Shown: positions 28,420 to 36,848 of the stretch, piece after piece | How positions within the stretch are numbered: the first letter of the stretch is position 1 | Layout of the letters: every line of letters begins with the position of its first letter | Source: Gemmatimonadota bacterium | Lineage (GTDB): Bacteria; Gemmatimonadota; Gemmatimonadetes; Gemmatimonadales; Gemmatimonadaceae | Length of the DNA: 64,000 bases | Assembly (NCBI GenBank): GCA_016191225.1 | Contig: JACPPC010000011.1 | Span: 1 to 64,000 of the forward strand | Reading direction: 5' to 3' | Position numbers and translations under genes: made by a program | The notes under the pieces: model-generated | The model's input: the letters and a program-made list of their open reading frames with translations, nothing else | Database searches by the model: none | Told to the model about the DNA's origin: nothing

Positions 28420-29631
28420 GTGAAGATCCTCTTCGTCACCCATGCGTTCCCGCGCCACGCCGGGGACGCGGCCGGCTCATTCCTCCTCGGCCTCGCCGTG
28501 GCGCTGCGCGAGCGGGGGGCCGACGTTTCGGTGCTCGCGCCGGCGGGGCCGGGCCTCGCCCCGTCGGACACCATCGCGGGGGTCGCCGTGCGGCGGTTCC
28601 GCTACGCCCCGGCACCGCTCGAGACGCTCGCCTACACCGGCACGATGGTCGAGCAGGTGCGCGAATCGGTCGGGGGCGCCCTCGCCCTCGCCGGCATGCT
28701 CGCGCTCGGCCGGGCCGCCGTCCGGCGCACGCGCGAGCAGCTCGCCCCCGACGTGGTGCACGCGCACTGGTGGTTCCCGGCGGGGCTGGTCGCACGGTCG
28801 CAGCCGGGGACCACCGCGCTGGTGACCACGCTTCACGGCACCGACGTGCGGCTGGCCGCCGCCCGCGGCATCGGACGGCGCCTCTTTCGCTACGTCGCCC
28901 GCGGCAGCGACCGCGTGACCGCGGTTTCGAGCTGGCTCGCCGAGCGCGCCGCGGCCACCTGCCCGGGACTGGCGCCTGACATCGCGCCCATGCCCGTGGA
29001 CACGACCCTGCTCGCGCCGCCGGCCGCGACCGCGGCCCGCGCCGGCGTGCTGTTCGTGGGGCGCCTGAACGCACAGAAGGGTGCCGCGGACCTGGTGCGG
29101 GCCTTCGCGCGGGTGCACGCGCCGTCGAAGCTCGACCTCGTTGGCGACGGCCCCGATGCCGCCGCCACGCGCGCCCTCGCCCTCGAACTCGGCGTCGGCG
29201 ACCGCGTCCACTTCCACGGCGCGCTCCCCCACGAGTCGCTGCCGGGTTGGTACCAGCGGGCGGCGGTGGTGGTGGTGCCGTCGCGCGAGGAGGGACTGGG
29301 GCTCGTGGCCGTCGAGGCGCATCTCTGCGGCGCACCCGTCGTCGCGTACGACAGCGGGGGATTGCGCGACGTCGTGCGGCACGGCGAGAGCGGGCTGCTC
29401 GTGCCCCCCGGCGACGGCGCCGCACTTACGGACGCGATCGACACGATGCTCGCCCGGCCCGACCTGGCCGCCGGCCTCGCCGCGGTCGGTCGTCGCGAGG
29501 TCCTCGCGCGGTTCTCCCCCGACGCGGTCGCGTCGCGATACCTCGGGATCTACGAGCAGGCCATCGACGCCGCGGCCCGGCGCCTCCTCGCTCCCGCCCG
29601 CGCGACCGCCGCCCACGCACCCCATGCCTGA
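28420..29631 (+). CDS. GT4-family glycosyltransferase
   Basis: A GT-B retaining glycosyltransferase of 403 residues from GTG 28420. The N-terminal domain begins KILFVTHAFPRHAGDAAGSF and includes VVHAHWWFPAGLVA and TLHGTDVRL. The C-terminal nucleotide-sugar domain has GVLFVGRLNAQKGAADLV, LVGDGPD and the EX7E-type motif in VVPSREEGLGLVAVEAHLCG followed by GLLVPPGDG. There is no membrane segment. It resembles capsule, exopolysaccharide or LPS glycosyltransferases; donor and acceptor are not predictable. It may overlap slightly with the next gene (ATG 29624 lies before its stop), suggesting coupling. Confidence 0.92.
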   Translation: MKILFVTHAFPRHAGDAAGSFLLGLAVALRERGADVSVLAPAGPGLAPSDTIAGVAVRRFRYAPAPLETLAYTGTMVEQVRESVGGALALAGMLALGRAAVRRTREQLAPDVVHAHWWFPAGLVARSQPGTTALVTTLHGTDVRLAAARGIGRRLFRYVARGSDRVTAVSSWLAERAAATCPGLAPDIAPMPVDTTLLAPPAATAARAGVLFVGRLNAQKGAADLVRAFARVHAPSKLDLVGDGPDAAATRALALELGVGDRVHFHGALPHESLPGWYQRAAVVVVPSREEGLGLVAVEAHLCGAPVVAYDSGGLRDVVRHGESGLLVPPGDGAALTDAIDTMLARPDLAAGLAAVGRREVLARFSPDAVASRYLGIYEQAIDAAARRLLAPARATAAHAPHA

Positions 29632-30625
29632 ACCGGCATCGCGGCGGGGATGGAGCGTCGCCGTGCAGGCGGCGCTCGCCACCATCGTGCTGTGGTTTGC
29701 CGGGCGCCGGCTCGCGGTCGAGTGGGACGCGGTGGCGGCAACCGCCGGCACACTCGCACCCGAGTGGTGGCCGGTCATCGCGTCGGCGGCTATCGTGCTC
29801 CTCACGTACGTGGTGCTGATCGAGACCTGGCGGCGCGTCCTCGGCGCGTGGGGCGGGGAACTGCGGTGGCCGGCGGCGGCGCACATCTGGTTCGTGTCGT
29901 CGCTGGGCCGATACGCGCCGGGCAAGGTCTGGCAGATCGGCGCCATGGCGGCCCTGTCGCAGCGCGCCGGCGTCTCGCCCCTGGCAGCCACCGGGTCGTC
30001 GATCCTGGTGAACCTCGTGAACCTGCTCGCCGGCGCGGCCGTGATTTTGTCCACCGGGGTGAACGTGCTGCGGGTGCCGGGGGGCGCGGTGGTGGCCGCG
30101 ATCGTGCTCGCCGGCGCCCTGCTGTCGGCGCCGGTCACGATTCCCTGGCTCGTCGCGCTCGCGTCGCGCCTCACCGGGCGCGACCTCGGCACGGCCCGCG
30201 TGCCGGCCCGCTCCATCCTCGTCGCCTTTGGCGGGTGCGTGGCGGGATGGGTGCTCTACGGCGCGGCCTTTCACCTGCTCGCGCGCGGGACCATCGGTGC
30301 GCCGGCCGCGGCTGGCAGCGACGTGGCGATGCAGCTCTCGCAGGGCGGAACTGGCGGCCTCGCAGGTGCCATCGCAGTTTACACGGCGTCGTACCTCGCC
30401 GGCTACGTCGCGATCTTCGCCCCGGGCGGGATCGTCGTCCGCGAAGCGGTGATGATCGAGTCGCTGACCCGCCTCGGATTCACCGACTACCCGCACGCGG
30501 CGGTCCTCGCCGTCGTGTCGCGCCTCTGGATCACCGTCCTCGAGGTCACCCCCGGCCTTGCCTTTCTCGCGCGATCGGTCCCGCGCGCGAGCGACCCTCC
30601 CTCGCCCACCGATGCCCCGCACTGA
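29624..30625 (+). CDS. Flippase-like / LPG-synthase-TM-domain (UPF0104) membrane protein
   Basis: A polytopic membrane protein of 333 residues with around eight hydrophobic segments, for example VAVQAALATIVLWFAG, ASAAIVLLTYVVLI, ILVNLVNLLAGAAVIL and VVAAIVLAGALLSAP. The motifs VSSLGRYAPGKVWQIGAM, AIFAPGGIVVREAVMI and LWITVLE are the hallmarks of the lysylphosphatidylglycerol synthase TM/UPF0104 family. Many members sit beside glycosyltransferases, as here, and are thought to move lipid-linked substrates. It overlaps the GT4 gene upstream and the YfhO-family gene downstream. The role in glycan export is inferred. Confidence 0.85.
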   Translation: MPEPASRRGWSVAVQAALATIVLWFAGRRLAVEWDAVAATAGTLAPEWWPVIASAAIVLLTYVVLIETWRRVLGAWGGELRWPAAAHIWFVSSLGRYAPGKVWQIGAMAALSQRAGVSPLAATGSSILVNLVNLLAGAAVILSTGVNVLRVPGGAVVAAIVLAGALLSAPVTIPWLVALASRLTGRDLGTARVPARSILVAFGGCVAGWVLYGAAFHLLARGTIGAPAAAGSDVAMQLSQGGTGGLAGAIAVYTASYLAGYVAIFAPGGIVVREAVMIESLTRLGFTDYPHAAVLAVVSRLWITVLEVTPGLAFLARSVPRASDPPSPTDAPH

Positions 30626-33011
30626 TTCGCCCCCCGCACCGATGGCGGAGGCGCCGCCCGCGAAGTCCGGCAGCGCCGCCGGGGCCGCGCTCGTGTACGC
30701 GCTCGCCACCTTCGCGCTCGGCTGGCCCGCCCTGCTCGGGCGGTTCCTCGTCAACCCGCGCAGCGACCAGTACATCGCGGGGTACGCCTTTCGCGAGTTC
30801 GCGGCGGCGAGCCTGAGGGCGGGGGAGGGGTTCCCCCTCTGGAATCCGTACCTCTTTGGCGGCCTGCCGTATGTGGCGGCCATGCACGGCGACATCTTCT
30901 ATCCCACCTTTCTGCTGCGGATGGTGCTCCCCACCGACGTGGCGATGACGTGGGGCTTCGTGCTGCACCTGTGGCTGGCGGGCTTCGCCACCTGGCTCTT
31001 CCTGCGGCGTGCCGGGATCGGGTTCCACGGGTCGCTGGTGGGCGGGCTCGCCTACATGCTCAGCGGCCCGATCGCGAGCTACGCCTCGCCGGGCCACGAC
31101 GGCAAGCTGTTCGTCTCGGCGCTCTTCCCGGTGGCGCTCGTGCTGATGCACGTCGCGGTGCGCGACGGCCGCCGCTGGGCGTGGGGGGCGCTCGGGCTGG
31201 TGGTCGGGCTCGCGGTGCTCAGCCCGCACCCGCAGCTGCTGCAATACCTGCTGCTGGCCACCGCCGCGTACGGCATCTTCCTCCTGTTCACCGCCGACGC
31301 GCAGGGCGTGGTGCCCAGTCCCCGCCAGCGGCTGGCGATCGTGGCCCAGGGACTCGCCGCGGCCGTGGTGGGCGCGCTGATCGGGATGGTGCAGTTCTGG
31401 CCGGTGCGCGAGTACGTGAGCTGGTCGCCGCGCGCCAAGGGGATGCTCGGCGGGTATGAGCACGCCACGTCGTACTCGTTTCCCCCCGAGGAGCTGATCA
31501 ACACGGCGCTGCCGCAGTTCAGCGGCATCCTCGACAACTACTGGGGACGCAACGGCATCCATTTCCACAGCGAGTACCTCGGCGTCGTGGCGCTGATCCT
31601 CGCCGCCGCGGCGCTCGGCGGCACCGCCCACCGCGCGTTCAGGCGATTCCTCGTCGTGCTGGGCGTGGTGGCGGTGCTGTGGGCCCTCGGCGGGTACACG
31701 CCGTTCTTCCGGCTGGTGTACGAGATCGTGCCGGGAACGACGTACTTCCGCGCGCCGAGCACGATCATCTACCTGGCGGCCTTCGCCATCGCCGGGCTCG
31801 CCGCGCTCGGGATGGAGCGGATCGTCGCGTCCGGGGCGACGCGGCGGTGGGCGATCGCCTGCGGTGCCGCGGTGCTCGTGCTGGTCGTGCTCGCGGCCGG
31901 CGGCGGCCTCGCCAACCTCGGTGCGTCGATCGCGGGACCGGGGCGCGCCGAGCTGGTGGACGACAACCAGCGCCAGCTCACGCTGGGGGCGATGCGCGTG
32001 GCGCTCTTCGCGGCGATGGCGCTCGTGCTCGGCGTGGTCGCCTCGCGCAGGCGCGTGCCGGCCGCGGCGACGGCGTGGGGCTTCGCACTGCTGGTGGGCG
32101 TGGACCTGTGGACCATCGAGCGGCTCTACTGGCGCTTCTCGGACCCCGCGGCGCAGCTCTACGCGAGCGACGAGACCATCGAGTACCTCAAGCGGCAGCC
32201 GCAGCCCGGGCGGGTACTCAACCTCGAGCTCGGCGGACGGCAGGCCGACAACGACCCGTTCCTGCGCTACGACGCACTGATGACGCACCGCATCCGCTCG
32301 GTGTACGGCTACCACGGCAACGAGCTCGGCCGGTACGATCAGCTGATCGGGACGAACGACGGCTACCGCCAGCTGGCCAACCCGAACTTCTGGGCGCTCT
32401 CGAACATGCGCTTCCTGCTCACCAACACGCCACAGCCGCCCTTCCAGGGCACGACCAAGGTGGCCGGCCCCGTGCGCAACGCGGCGGGGAGCATGGTGTA
32501 CCTGTATCGCATGCCAGGCGACAACCCGGCCGCGTGGGTCACTCCGGCCATCGTGAAGGCCTCCGACGAGGCCGTGCTCGGCACCGTGCTCGACCCGCGA
32601 TTCGACGTGCGAACGGTGGCCATCTTCGACTCGTCGGCCAACGTCACGGCCGCGACCCTCACCGAGCCCCCACGGGCCCACGGCGACACCGCCATCGTCG
32701 GCAAGTGGGATCCCGGCCATATTACGCTCACGCTCCCCAACCCGGCGCCGGAGGGGAGCGCGCTCGTCGTGAGCGAGAACTTCTATCCCGGCTGGGCCGC
32801 CACCGTGGACGGCAAGCCGGCAGTGATCGGGCGCGCCGACATGACGCTGATCGGCGTCGCGCTCCCGGCCGGGGCCAGGCAAGTGGAGCTGACTTTTCGC
32901 AGCCCGGCCTACGAGACCGGCAAGGCCATTTCGCTGCTTGGGCTCGCCCTCGGCCTCCTCTGGCTGGCGGCCGGCTTCATGCTCGACCGGAGGGCCGCCC
33001 GGAGTGCCTGA
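30612..33011 (+). CDS. YfhO-family polytopic membrane protein (probable glycan-modifying GT-C type)
   Basis: A 799-residue protein from ATG 30612, overlapping the preceding stop; ATG 30642 is an alternative start. More than ten hydrophobic helices span residues about 25-530. The first loop carries NPRSDQYIAGYAFREF and GEGFPLWNPYLFGGLPYVA, resembling the DXD-type first loop of GT-C/YfhO proteins. A long soluble C-terminal domain (residues about 540-770; GRVLNLELGGRQADNDPF, SENFYPGWAATVDG) follows, with a last helix. YfhO proteins are linked to lipoteichoic acid or polysaccharide glycosylation elsewhere. Next comes a DPMS-like enzyme that could make its lipid-linked sugar donor. Confidence 0.85.
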   Translation: MPRTDSPPAPMAEAPPAKSGSAAGAALVYALATFALGWPALLGRFLVNPRSDQYIAGYAFREFAAASLRAGEGFPLWNPYLFGGLPYVAAMHGDIFYPTFLLRMVLPTDVAMTWGFVLHLWLAGFATWLFLRRAGIGFHGSLVGGLAYMLSGPIASYASPGHDGKLFVSALFPVALVLMHVAVRDGRRWAWGALGLVVGLAVLSPHPQLLQYLLLATAAYGIFLLFTADAQGVVPSPRQRLAIVAQGLAAAVVGALIGMVQFWPVREYVSWSPRAKGMLGGYEHATSYSFPPEELINTALPQFSGILDNYWGRNGIHFHSEYLGVVALILAAAALGGTAHRAFRRFLVVLGVVAVLWALGGYTPFFRLVYEIVPGTTYFRAPSTIIYLAAFAIAGLAALGMERIVASGATRRWAIACGAAVLVLVVLAAGGGLANLGASIAGPGRAELVDDNQRQLTLGAMRVALFAAMALVLGVVASRRRVPAAATAWGFALLVGVDLWTIERLYWRFSDPAAQLYASDETIEYLKRQPQPGRVLNLELGGRQADNDPFLRYDALMTHRIRSVYGYHGNELGRYDQLIGTNDGYRQLANPNFWALSNMRFLLTNTPQPPFQGTTKVAGPVRNAAGSMVYLYRMPGDNPAAWVTPAIVKASDEAVLGTVLDPRFDVRTVAIFDSSANVTAATLTEPPRAHGDTAIVGKWDPGHITLTLPNPAPEGSALVVSENFYPGWAATVDGKPAVIGRADMTLIGVALPAGARQVELTFRSPAYETGKAISLLGLALGLLWLAAGFMLDRRAARSA

Positions 33012-33726
33012 TCGCGCCCTCGTGATCGTTCCGACCTACAACGAGCAGGTCAATGTCACCCGGATCATCGACGCCGTGCTGGCGCAGGGGCCGGCGTTCG
33101 AGATCCTGGTCGTCGACGATGGATCACCGGACGGCACCGGCCGCATCGCCGATGACCGCGCCGCGGGGAACACCCGCGTGCATGTGCTGCATCGGCCGCG
33201 CAAACTCGGGCTCGGCACCGCCTACCTCGCCGGGTTCGCGTGGGCACTCGAGCGCGACTTCGAGTACGTGTTCGAGATGGACGCCGACTTCTCGCACGAC
33301 CCGGGACACCTGCCGCGCTTCATCGAGGCCGCGGCGAACGCCGACCTCGTGCTCGGCTCCCGCTACCGGAAGGGAAAGGTGACGGTCGTGAACTGGCCCA
33401 TGAGCCGGCTGATGCTCAGCTACGGGGCCAACCTCTATGCGCGCTGGGTGACCGGGCTCCGCCTCGACGACTCGACCGGGGGCTTCAAGTGCTTCCGGCG
33501 CCGGGTGCTGTCGGCGATCGACCTCACGGCCGTGCGGTCGAACGGGTACGCCTTCCAGATCGAGATGAGCTTCCGGGCCTGGAAGAAGGGCTTCCGGATC
33601 GTCGAAATCCCGATCGTGTTCACGGACCGCACCGAGGGGGAGAGCAAGATGTCGCGCGGGATCGTGCGCGAGGCGATCTGGATGGTCTGGCGACTGCGCT
33701 GGTGGGCGCTGACGGGCCGGGTATGA
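33004..33726 (+). CDS. Polyprenol-phosphate mannosyltransferase-like GT2 enzyme
   Basis: From GTG 33004, which overlaps the YfhO-family stop, it has 240 residues. The sequence follows DPM1/Ppm1 closely: RALVIVPTYNEQVNVTRII, ILVVDDGSPDGTGRIAD, LGTAYLAGFAWALER, EMDADFSHDP, VLGSRYRKG, STGGFKCFRRRVL, GYAFQIEMSFRAWKKGF and IPIVFTDRTEGESKMS. There is no C-terminal membrane domain, so it is the soluble type. It should make polyprenyl-phosphate mannose or a related hexose, the donor type used by GT-C enzymes such as its upstream neighbour. The stop overlaps the dapF start. Confidence 0.92.
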   Translation: MPDRALVIVPTYNEQVNVTRIIDAVLAQGPAFEILVVDDGSPDGTGRIADDRAAGNTRVHVLHRPRKLGLGTAYLAGFAWALERDFEYVFEMDADFSHDPGHLPRFIEAAANADLVLGSRYRKGKVTVVNWPMSRLMLSYGANLYARWVTGLRLDDSTGGFKCFRRRVLSAIDLTAVRSNGYAFQIEMSFRAWKKGFRIVEIPIVFTDRTEGESKMSRGIVREAIWMVWRLRWWALTGRV

Positions 33727-34565
33727 CCGTCGCGGGGCACCGCCGCTTCTACAAGATGAGCGGGTCGGGGAACGACTTCGTCTTCCTGGACGGACGCTTG
33801 GAGTCGGTCGCGGACTGGTCGACCCCCGAGGCGATCCGGCGGATCTGCGCCCGGGGGACTGGCGTCGGGGCCGACGGAATCGTGGTCCTGCGGCCGTCGA
33901 CAGTCCCGGGCGCCACACTCGGCATCGACTACTGGAACGCCGACGGCTCGCTGGCGTCGCTGTGCGGCAACGCGACGCTTTGCGCCACCCGGCTGGCCGC
34001 GGAGCTGGGTGACGCCAGGGCCGGGCCGCAGGGGCTTCGGATCGAGACCGGGGCCGGCGTCCTTGCCGCGCGGATGGTCAATGGGCAGCCTGAATTCGAC
34101 CTCGAGCCCGTTTCGGACGTGCGGCCGGAGTACGCGGCGGAGGCCGGCCCGGGCGAGCTCCGGATCGGATACTGTCTCGCGGGCGTCCCCCATGTCGTCG
34201 TGCGCTGGGCTGACGGCCCCGGGATCGACGCCGTGCCCTTGGAGACCCGCGGACCGGCGATCCGGCACGACCCGGGACTTCCGGCCGGGGCTAACGCGAA
34301 CTTCGTCTGCCGGGAAGCGGGTGGCCAATGGTCCATGCGGACCTTCGAGCGTGGCGTGGAAGGGGAGACACTGGCCTGCGGGACGGGCGCGGTGGCCACG
34401 GCAATTCTCCTGGCGGTCTGGGGCGAGTCCGGGCTCGACACCGAACTCGGCACCCGGTCCGGTCGTGTGCTGACCGTGCGACTGAGGCGGGACGGCGCCA
34501 CCTGGCTGCCTACCCTTCGCGGTGAGGGCCGGATCGTCTTCGAGGGCCTCGCCCGGGACCTCTGA
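33723..34565 (+). CDS. dapF: Diaminopimelate epimerase
   Basis: DapF interconverts LL- and meso-diaminopimelate for peptidoglycan and lysine. It has 280 residues from ATG 33723. The first catalytic cysteine, Cys81, lies in NADGSLASLCGNATLCATR, and the second in ETLACGTGAVATA. The N-terminal FYKMSGSGNDFVFLDG is characteristic. Length is normal. It overlaps the preceding glycosyltransferase by 4 nt. It is the last + strand gene before the polarity switch; the dif-like site starts 131 bp after its stop. Confidence 0.95.
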   Translation: MTVAGHRRFYKMSGSGNDFVFLDGRLESVADWSTPEAIRRICARGTGVGADGIVVLRPSTVPGATLGIDYWNADGSLASLCGNATLCATRLAAELGDARAGPQGLRIETGAGVLAARMVNGQPEFDLEPVSDVRPEYAAEAGPGELRIGYCLAGVPHVVVRWADGPGIDAVPLETRGPAIRHDPGLPAGANANFVCREAGGQWSMRTFERGVEGETLACGTGAVATAILLAVWGESGLDTELGTRSGRVLTVRLRRDGATWLPTLRGEGRIVFEGLARDL

Positions 34566-34696
34566 TGGGCGCAGAGGCTTTCGACACATGATGTCGAGCT
34601 TCATGTGCTTTGTGCGAAGCCGTTGTGGGGAAGAGGATTAGCCTGCGATTCGATCGGTCGCTTGTCGCCAACTACAGCCGTCATTTCCACTCCGAC

Positions 34697-34724
34697 AGTT
34701 TACATAACACATATTATACGAAGT
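34697..34724. other. dif: Probable dif site (XerC/XerD chromosome-dimer-resolution site)
   Basis: The 28 bp divide as arm AGTTTACATAA, central CACATA and arm TTATACGAAGT (11-6-11), the architecture of dif. From memory, the reverse complement of the Bacillus dif has the same first arm exactly and a second arm TTCTAGGAAGT (9 of 11 shared); the Firmicutes consensus TTATAGGAAGT shares 10 of 11. The inner palindromic parts (ACATAA and TTAT) are those most conserved across phyla. Position supports the call: it lies exactly where gene polarity flips, as expected at the replication terminus. xerD is encoded in the same window. Confidence 0.85.
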
Positions 34725-34814
34725 ATATAGCGCCAGCACTGGCTTGATACTGTGCCATTCGCGAGCCGATAAGTGAGTCCGCCGAGGCCCCCCGGTCCAT
34801 GGGTCGAAACGCGA

Positions 34815-34841
34815 ACGGGCGGCCCGCTTGGGACCGCCCGT
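34815..34841 (-). terminator. Hairpin terminator of the TPR gene
   Basis: ACGGGCGG (34815-34822) and CCGCCCGT (34834-34841) form a perfect 8-bp stem with an 11-nt loop, 76 nt beyond the TPR gene's stop. Reading leftwards it is followed by TCGCGTTTCG, a weak T-tract. It could also stop rightward transcription coming through dif. Confidence 0.55.
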
Positions 34842-34916
34842 CTCGATCTCGACACCGGCCAGCGGCGACGTGCCGGTGCCGACGCCGGCCGGCTGGGGCC
34901 TATTTGCCTGATCGAG

Positions 34917-35576
34917 CTACTTTGACGCCGTCGCCTCGAGCTCGCCCAGCCGGACCCGAGCCTCGGCCACCCGGTTCGACTCGGGGTTCCCGGCGACCAG
35001 CTTCCACAGCCGAATCGCCTCGGCCTTGTTGCCCGCCAAGGTCCAGGCCCGGGCCGCCTCCGCATGGTAGCTCTCCTGCTCGCCAGGCATGCGCGTGATG
35101 GTGGCGGCCTTCTCGTAGGCCTTCGCGGCATCGGCGTACTGCTGCATGTCGGTGTACCCGGCCCCCATGAGCGCCTGGACCGACGCGGCCATGGTCTCAG
35201 GCGCCGAAACCGACGCGGATGTCAGAACCTTGATCCCCTCGGCGAACTTCCCCTGCTGGTAGTGCACCTGGGCCAGCAGCATGGCGGCCAGGGTGCCGGA
35301 CTGCGTCCCGAGGTAGCGCGGGAGCATCTTCTCGAGGTCGGACTGCGCGAGGGGCAGGTTGCCGGCCTGCACCGAACGCTGCGCGTCAAAGTAGGCCTTT
35401 TCCGCCCGCGCCTCCTTGGTGCGCTCCGAGGCACGGTAGAGATACGCGCCCCCGATGGCCAGCACGACAATGACGGCGCCGATCGAGACGGGCCGGGAGT
35501 TCAGGCGCACCCAGTCGACGGCGTTTTCGATGGCGTCGTCGCTGGAGTGCGCTTTGGTCGGGATCGGAACGGACAT
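34917..35576 (-). CDS. Membrane-anchored tetratricopeptide-repeat protein (YfgM-like)
   Basis: ATG 35576 gives 219 residues; the open frame upstream is not protein-like. Residues about 1-30 are cytosolic (ending SSDDAIENAVDWVRLN), and one transmembrane helix follows (VSIGAVIVVLAIGGAYLY). The rest is helical repeats: AYFDAQRSVQAGNLPLAQSD, GTLAAMLLAQVHYQQGKFAEG, YTDMQQYADAAKAYEKAA and ARAWTLAGNKAEAIRLWKLV. This layout matches the YfgM/TPR_21 family, an SecYEG-associated periplasmic chaperone partner in E. coli, though general TPR scaffolds look alike. It is the first leftward gene next to the dif-like site and ends in a hairpin. Confidence 0.8.
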   Translation of the reverse strand: MSVPIPTKAHSSDDAIENAVDWVRLNSRPVSIGAVIVVLAIGGAYLYRASERTKEARAEKAYFDAQRSVQAGNLPLAQSDLEKMLPRYLGTQSGTLAAMLLAQVHYQQGKFAEGIKVLTSASVSAPETMAASVQALMGAGYTDMQQYADAAKAYEKAATITRMPGEQESYHAEAARAWTLAGNKAEAIRLWKLVAGNPESNRVAEARVRLGELEATASK

Positions 35577-35698
35577 CGGCGGCAGGAAGAGTGTGACGGG
35601 ATCGTCGAAGTCGACGCGGGCTACAGCCTTGGAAAATCGACAGTTACGGGTGGGCGCGCAAGGTTCAGGTGCGTGAACGACCGGTCGATACTCGGCGC

Positions 35699-36307
35699 AT
35701 GCCCCCCACGCGCACGTACTCGAGCCTCGTACCCGTCGCGTTCGCCGCCTGTGCCGCACATGGCTGGTCGACGGCGGCGCAGGGCCAGGGTGCCTCGGGG
35801 GGACTGAACATCTCCGTCACGGTGCAGGATCCCGTGAAGCCGATCGCCCTGCTCCACTCGGTGGCGCCGGCGCAAGTGCGCACGAGCGCCGCCGGCGCCT
35901 ACGCCTCTCTGTCGCTCGGCGTCGCGCTCGAGACTCCCTTCACCGTTCGCGTGCGAACCGTCGGCGGCGACAGCGCACGCGGCCCGGCGGCGCGGGTGCG
36001 GCTGCACGGCGGGGCGCAAGCGGCGCTCGGCACTGGCATGGTGACGCTCGCCCAGGTGCTTCCGGCAGGCTCCCATGATCTGGCGATCGAGTTCGCCGCC
36101 GCCGACGGCGAGGCCTCCCAGCTGGACCTGCCGGCCACGGAGGTTACGATCACGGCCATCGACGGCGACGCGGTGACCGAGGCGACGGCGACCTACGCGG
36201 CGGCTTCCCTGCCCCTGCCAGTGGTCGCGCGCCCGGCGGCGACGCCGCCCGCGGCGCCCGTGCCGGCGACCTCACTGGCGGGCACGCGAGGGCGCGGCCG
36301 CCAGTAG
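35699..36307 (+). CDS. Hypothetical secreted protein
   Basis: ATG 35699 gives 202 residues with a probable signal peptide (residues 1-29, through WSTAAQGQG). The mature part is beta-rich, with FTVRVRTVGGDSARGP, HDLAIEFAAADGE and TEVTITAIDGDAVTEATATY. A Pro/Ala-rich C-terminal tail ends in basic residues (GTRGRGRQ). I recognise no family. It is the only + strand protein gene right of the dif-like site and is divergent from the TPR gene (123 bp between starts). GATACT lies 6 nt before the ATG, and no Shine-Dalgarno is clear. A frame extension to GTG 35669 is possible but weak. Confidence 0.6.
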   Translation: MPPTRTYSSLVPVAFAACAAHGWSTAAQGQGASGGLNISVTVQDPVKPIALLHSVAPAQVRTSAAGAYASLSLGVALETPFTVRVRTVGGDSARGPAARVRLHGGAQAALGTGMVTLAQVLPAGSHDLAIEFAAADGEASQLDLPATEVTITAIDGDAVTEATATYAAASLPLPVVARPAATPPAAPVPATSLAGTRGRGRQ

Positions 36308-36314
36308 ATGGGAG

Positions 36315-36388
36315 TGCCCCCGGGCCGATTCGAACGGCCGACCTGCGGTTTAGGAAACCGTCGCTCTATCCACCTGAGCTACGGGGGC
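36315..36388 (-). tRNA. tRNA-Arg, anticodon CCU
   Basis: Read on the minus strand, the 74-nt molecule folds as a cloverleaf. The acceptor stem is GCCCCCG with CGGGGGC and the D arm is GCTC/GAGC. The anticodon loop TTCCTAA sits on a mostly paired stem (one A-C mismatch at its base). The T arm GGCCG-TTCGAAT-CGGCC is perfect, and the discriminator base is A. Anticodon CCT reads AGG arginine codons. CCA is not encoded; the next bases are CTC. Confidence 0.95.
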
Positions 36389-36848
36389 GTGGTTACCACC
36401 GACAACTTAGCGCACGTGGCCGGTCCCCTTCCAGACGACACGTGACCGGTGAGTATCACGCGATCCGTACGGTCCGAGCGACCTGGGGTCGGGTGAAGGG
36501 AGGCATCATCCCGGCCCCGCCGCGCCCGCACGCATGTCAGCGATCGCGGTCCCGCCGCGCGAACTTGTGCCCAGACCACGTCGCATCGATCGCCCATACC
36601 GTTACCTCCTCGAGCCCGCCCTGAAGCGCGATCGTGCGAACCGGGCCCTCACCCAGGTCGGTCGCGGCTCCCGGCGACCGCTTCGGCCACACGACGCAGA
36701 CCATGCCCGCGGAGGCAGTGTGCGCGGCAGCCTTGTCCGGGCGGGCACGACCGCGGTGCGCGACGTCGCGAGCACGACTACGATGGCCACGTCCGGGGCG
36801 GCTGCGCCGACGCAGCGCGCGCCCGTGGATAACGTCTCGATCGACGAG
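36389..36848. other. Region between tRNA-Arg and the 4Fe-4S protein gene
   Basis: About 460 bp with no intact gene. It holds the remains of a DUF3052-like coding sequence on the minus strand (36537-36704, with a possible out-of-frame 5' part up to about 36800), annotated separately. The 140 bp next to the tRNA show nothing recognisable. Other open frames here look like composition-driven shadows. Confidence 0.5.
36537..36704 (-). pseudogene. C-terminal remnant of a DUF3052-like gene
   Basis: The minus-strand frame 36704-36537 encodes 55 residues (MVCVVWPKRSPG, then ATDLGEGPVRTIALQGGLEE and VTVWAIDATWSGHKFARR). This matches the C-terminal half of small proteins with the pattern WVSWPK, TDLTEDVVR, GLVDVKVCAID, TWSGLKF. 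The N-terminal half is missing in this frame. A neighbouring frame just upstream (about 36720-36800) reads APDVAIVVVLATSRTAVVP, which could be the preceding segment, implying a frameshift. No start with a ribosome binding site is evident. Function of the family is unknown to me. Confidence 0.5.

Larger units (their letters stand above)
34566..34916. other. Convergent intergenic region holding the dif-like site and a terminator
   Basis: This 351-bp gap separates the rightward and leftward gene blocks. It contains no supported gene. It has an AT-rich patch (about 34690-34730), striking against the high-GC surroundings, which is the dif-like site. A hairpin at 34815-34841 lies downstream of the leftward TPR gene. 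The first 100 bp after dapF hold nothing I can name. Confidence 0.7.

Noticed and set aside
34714..34726. Resemblance to a loxP arm (TATACGAAGT)
   Set aside because: There is no second loxP arm or loxP spacer. The match is explained by the dif-like architecture, and Cre and Xer sites share similar arm chemistry by chance.
36315..36388. tRNA-Arg as an integration site for a genomic island
   Set aside because: No second copy of the tRNA 3' end was noticed in the window, and the neighbouring genes are chromosomal-looking with no integrase.
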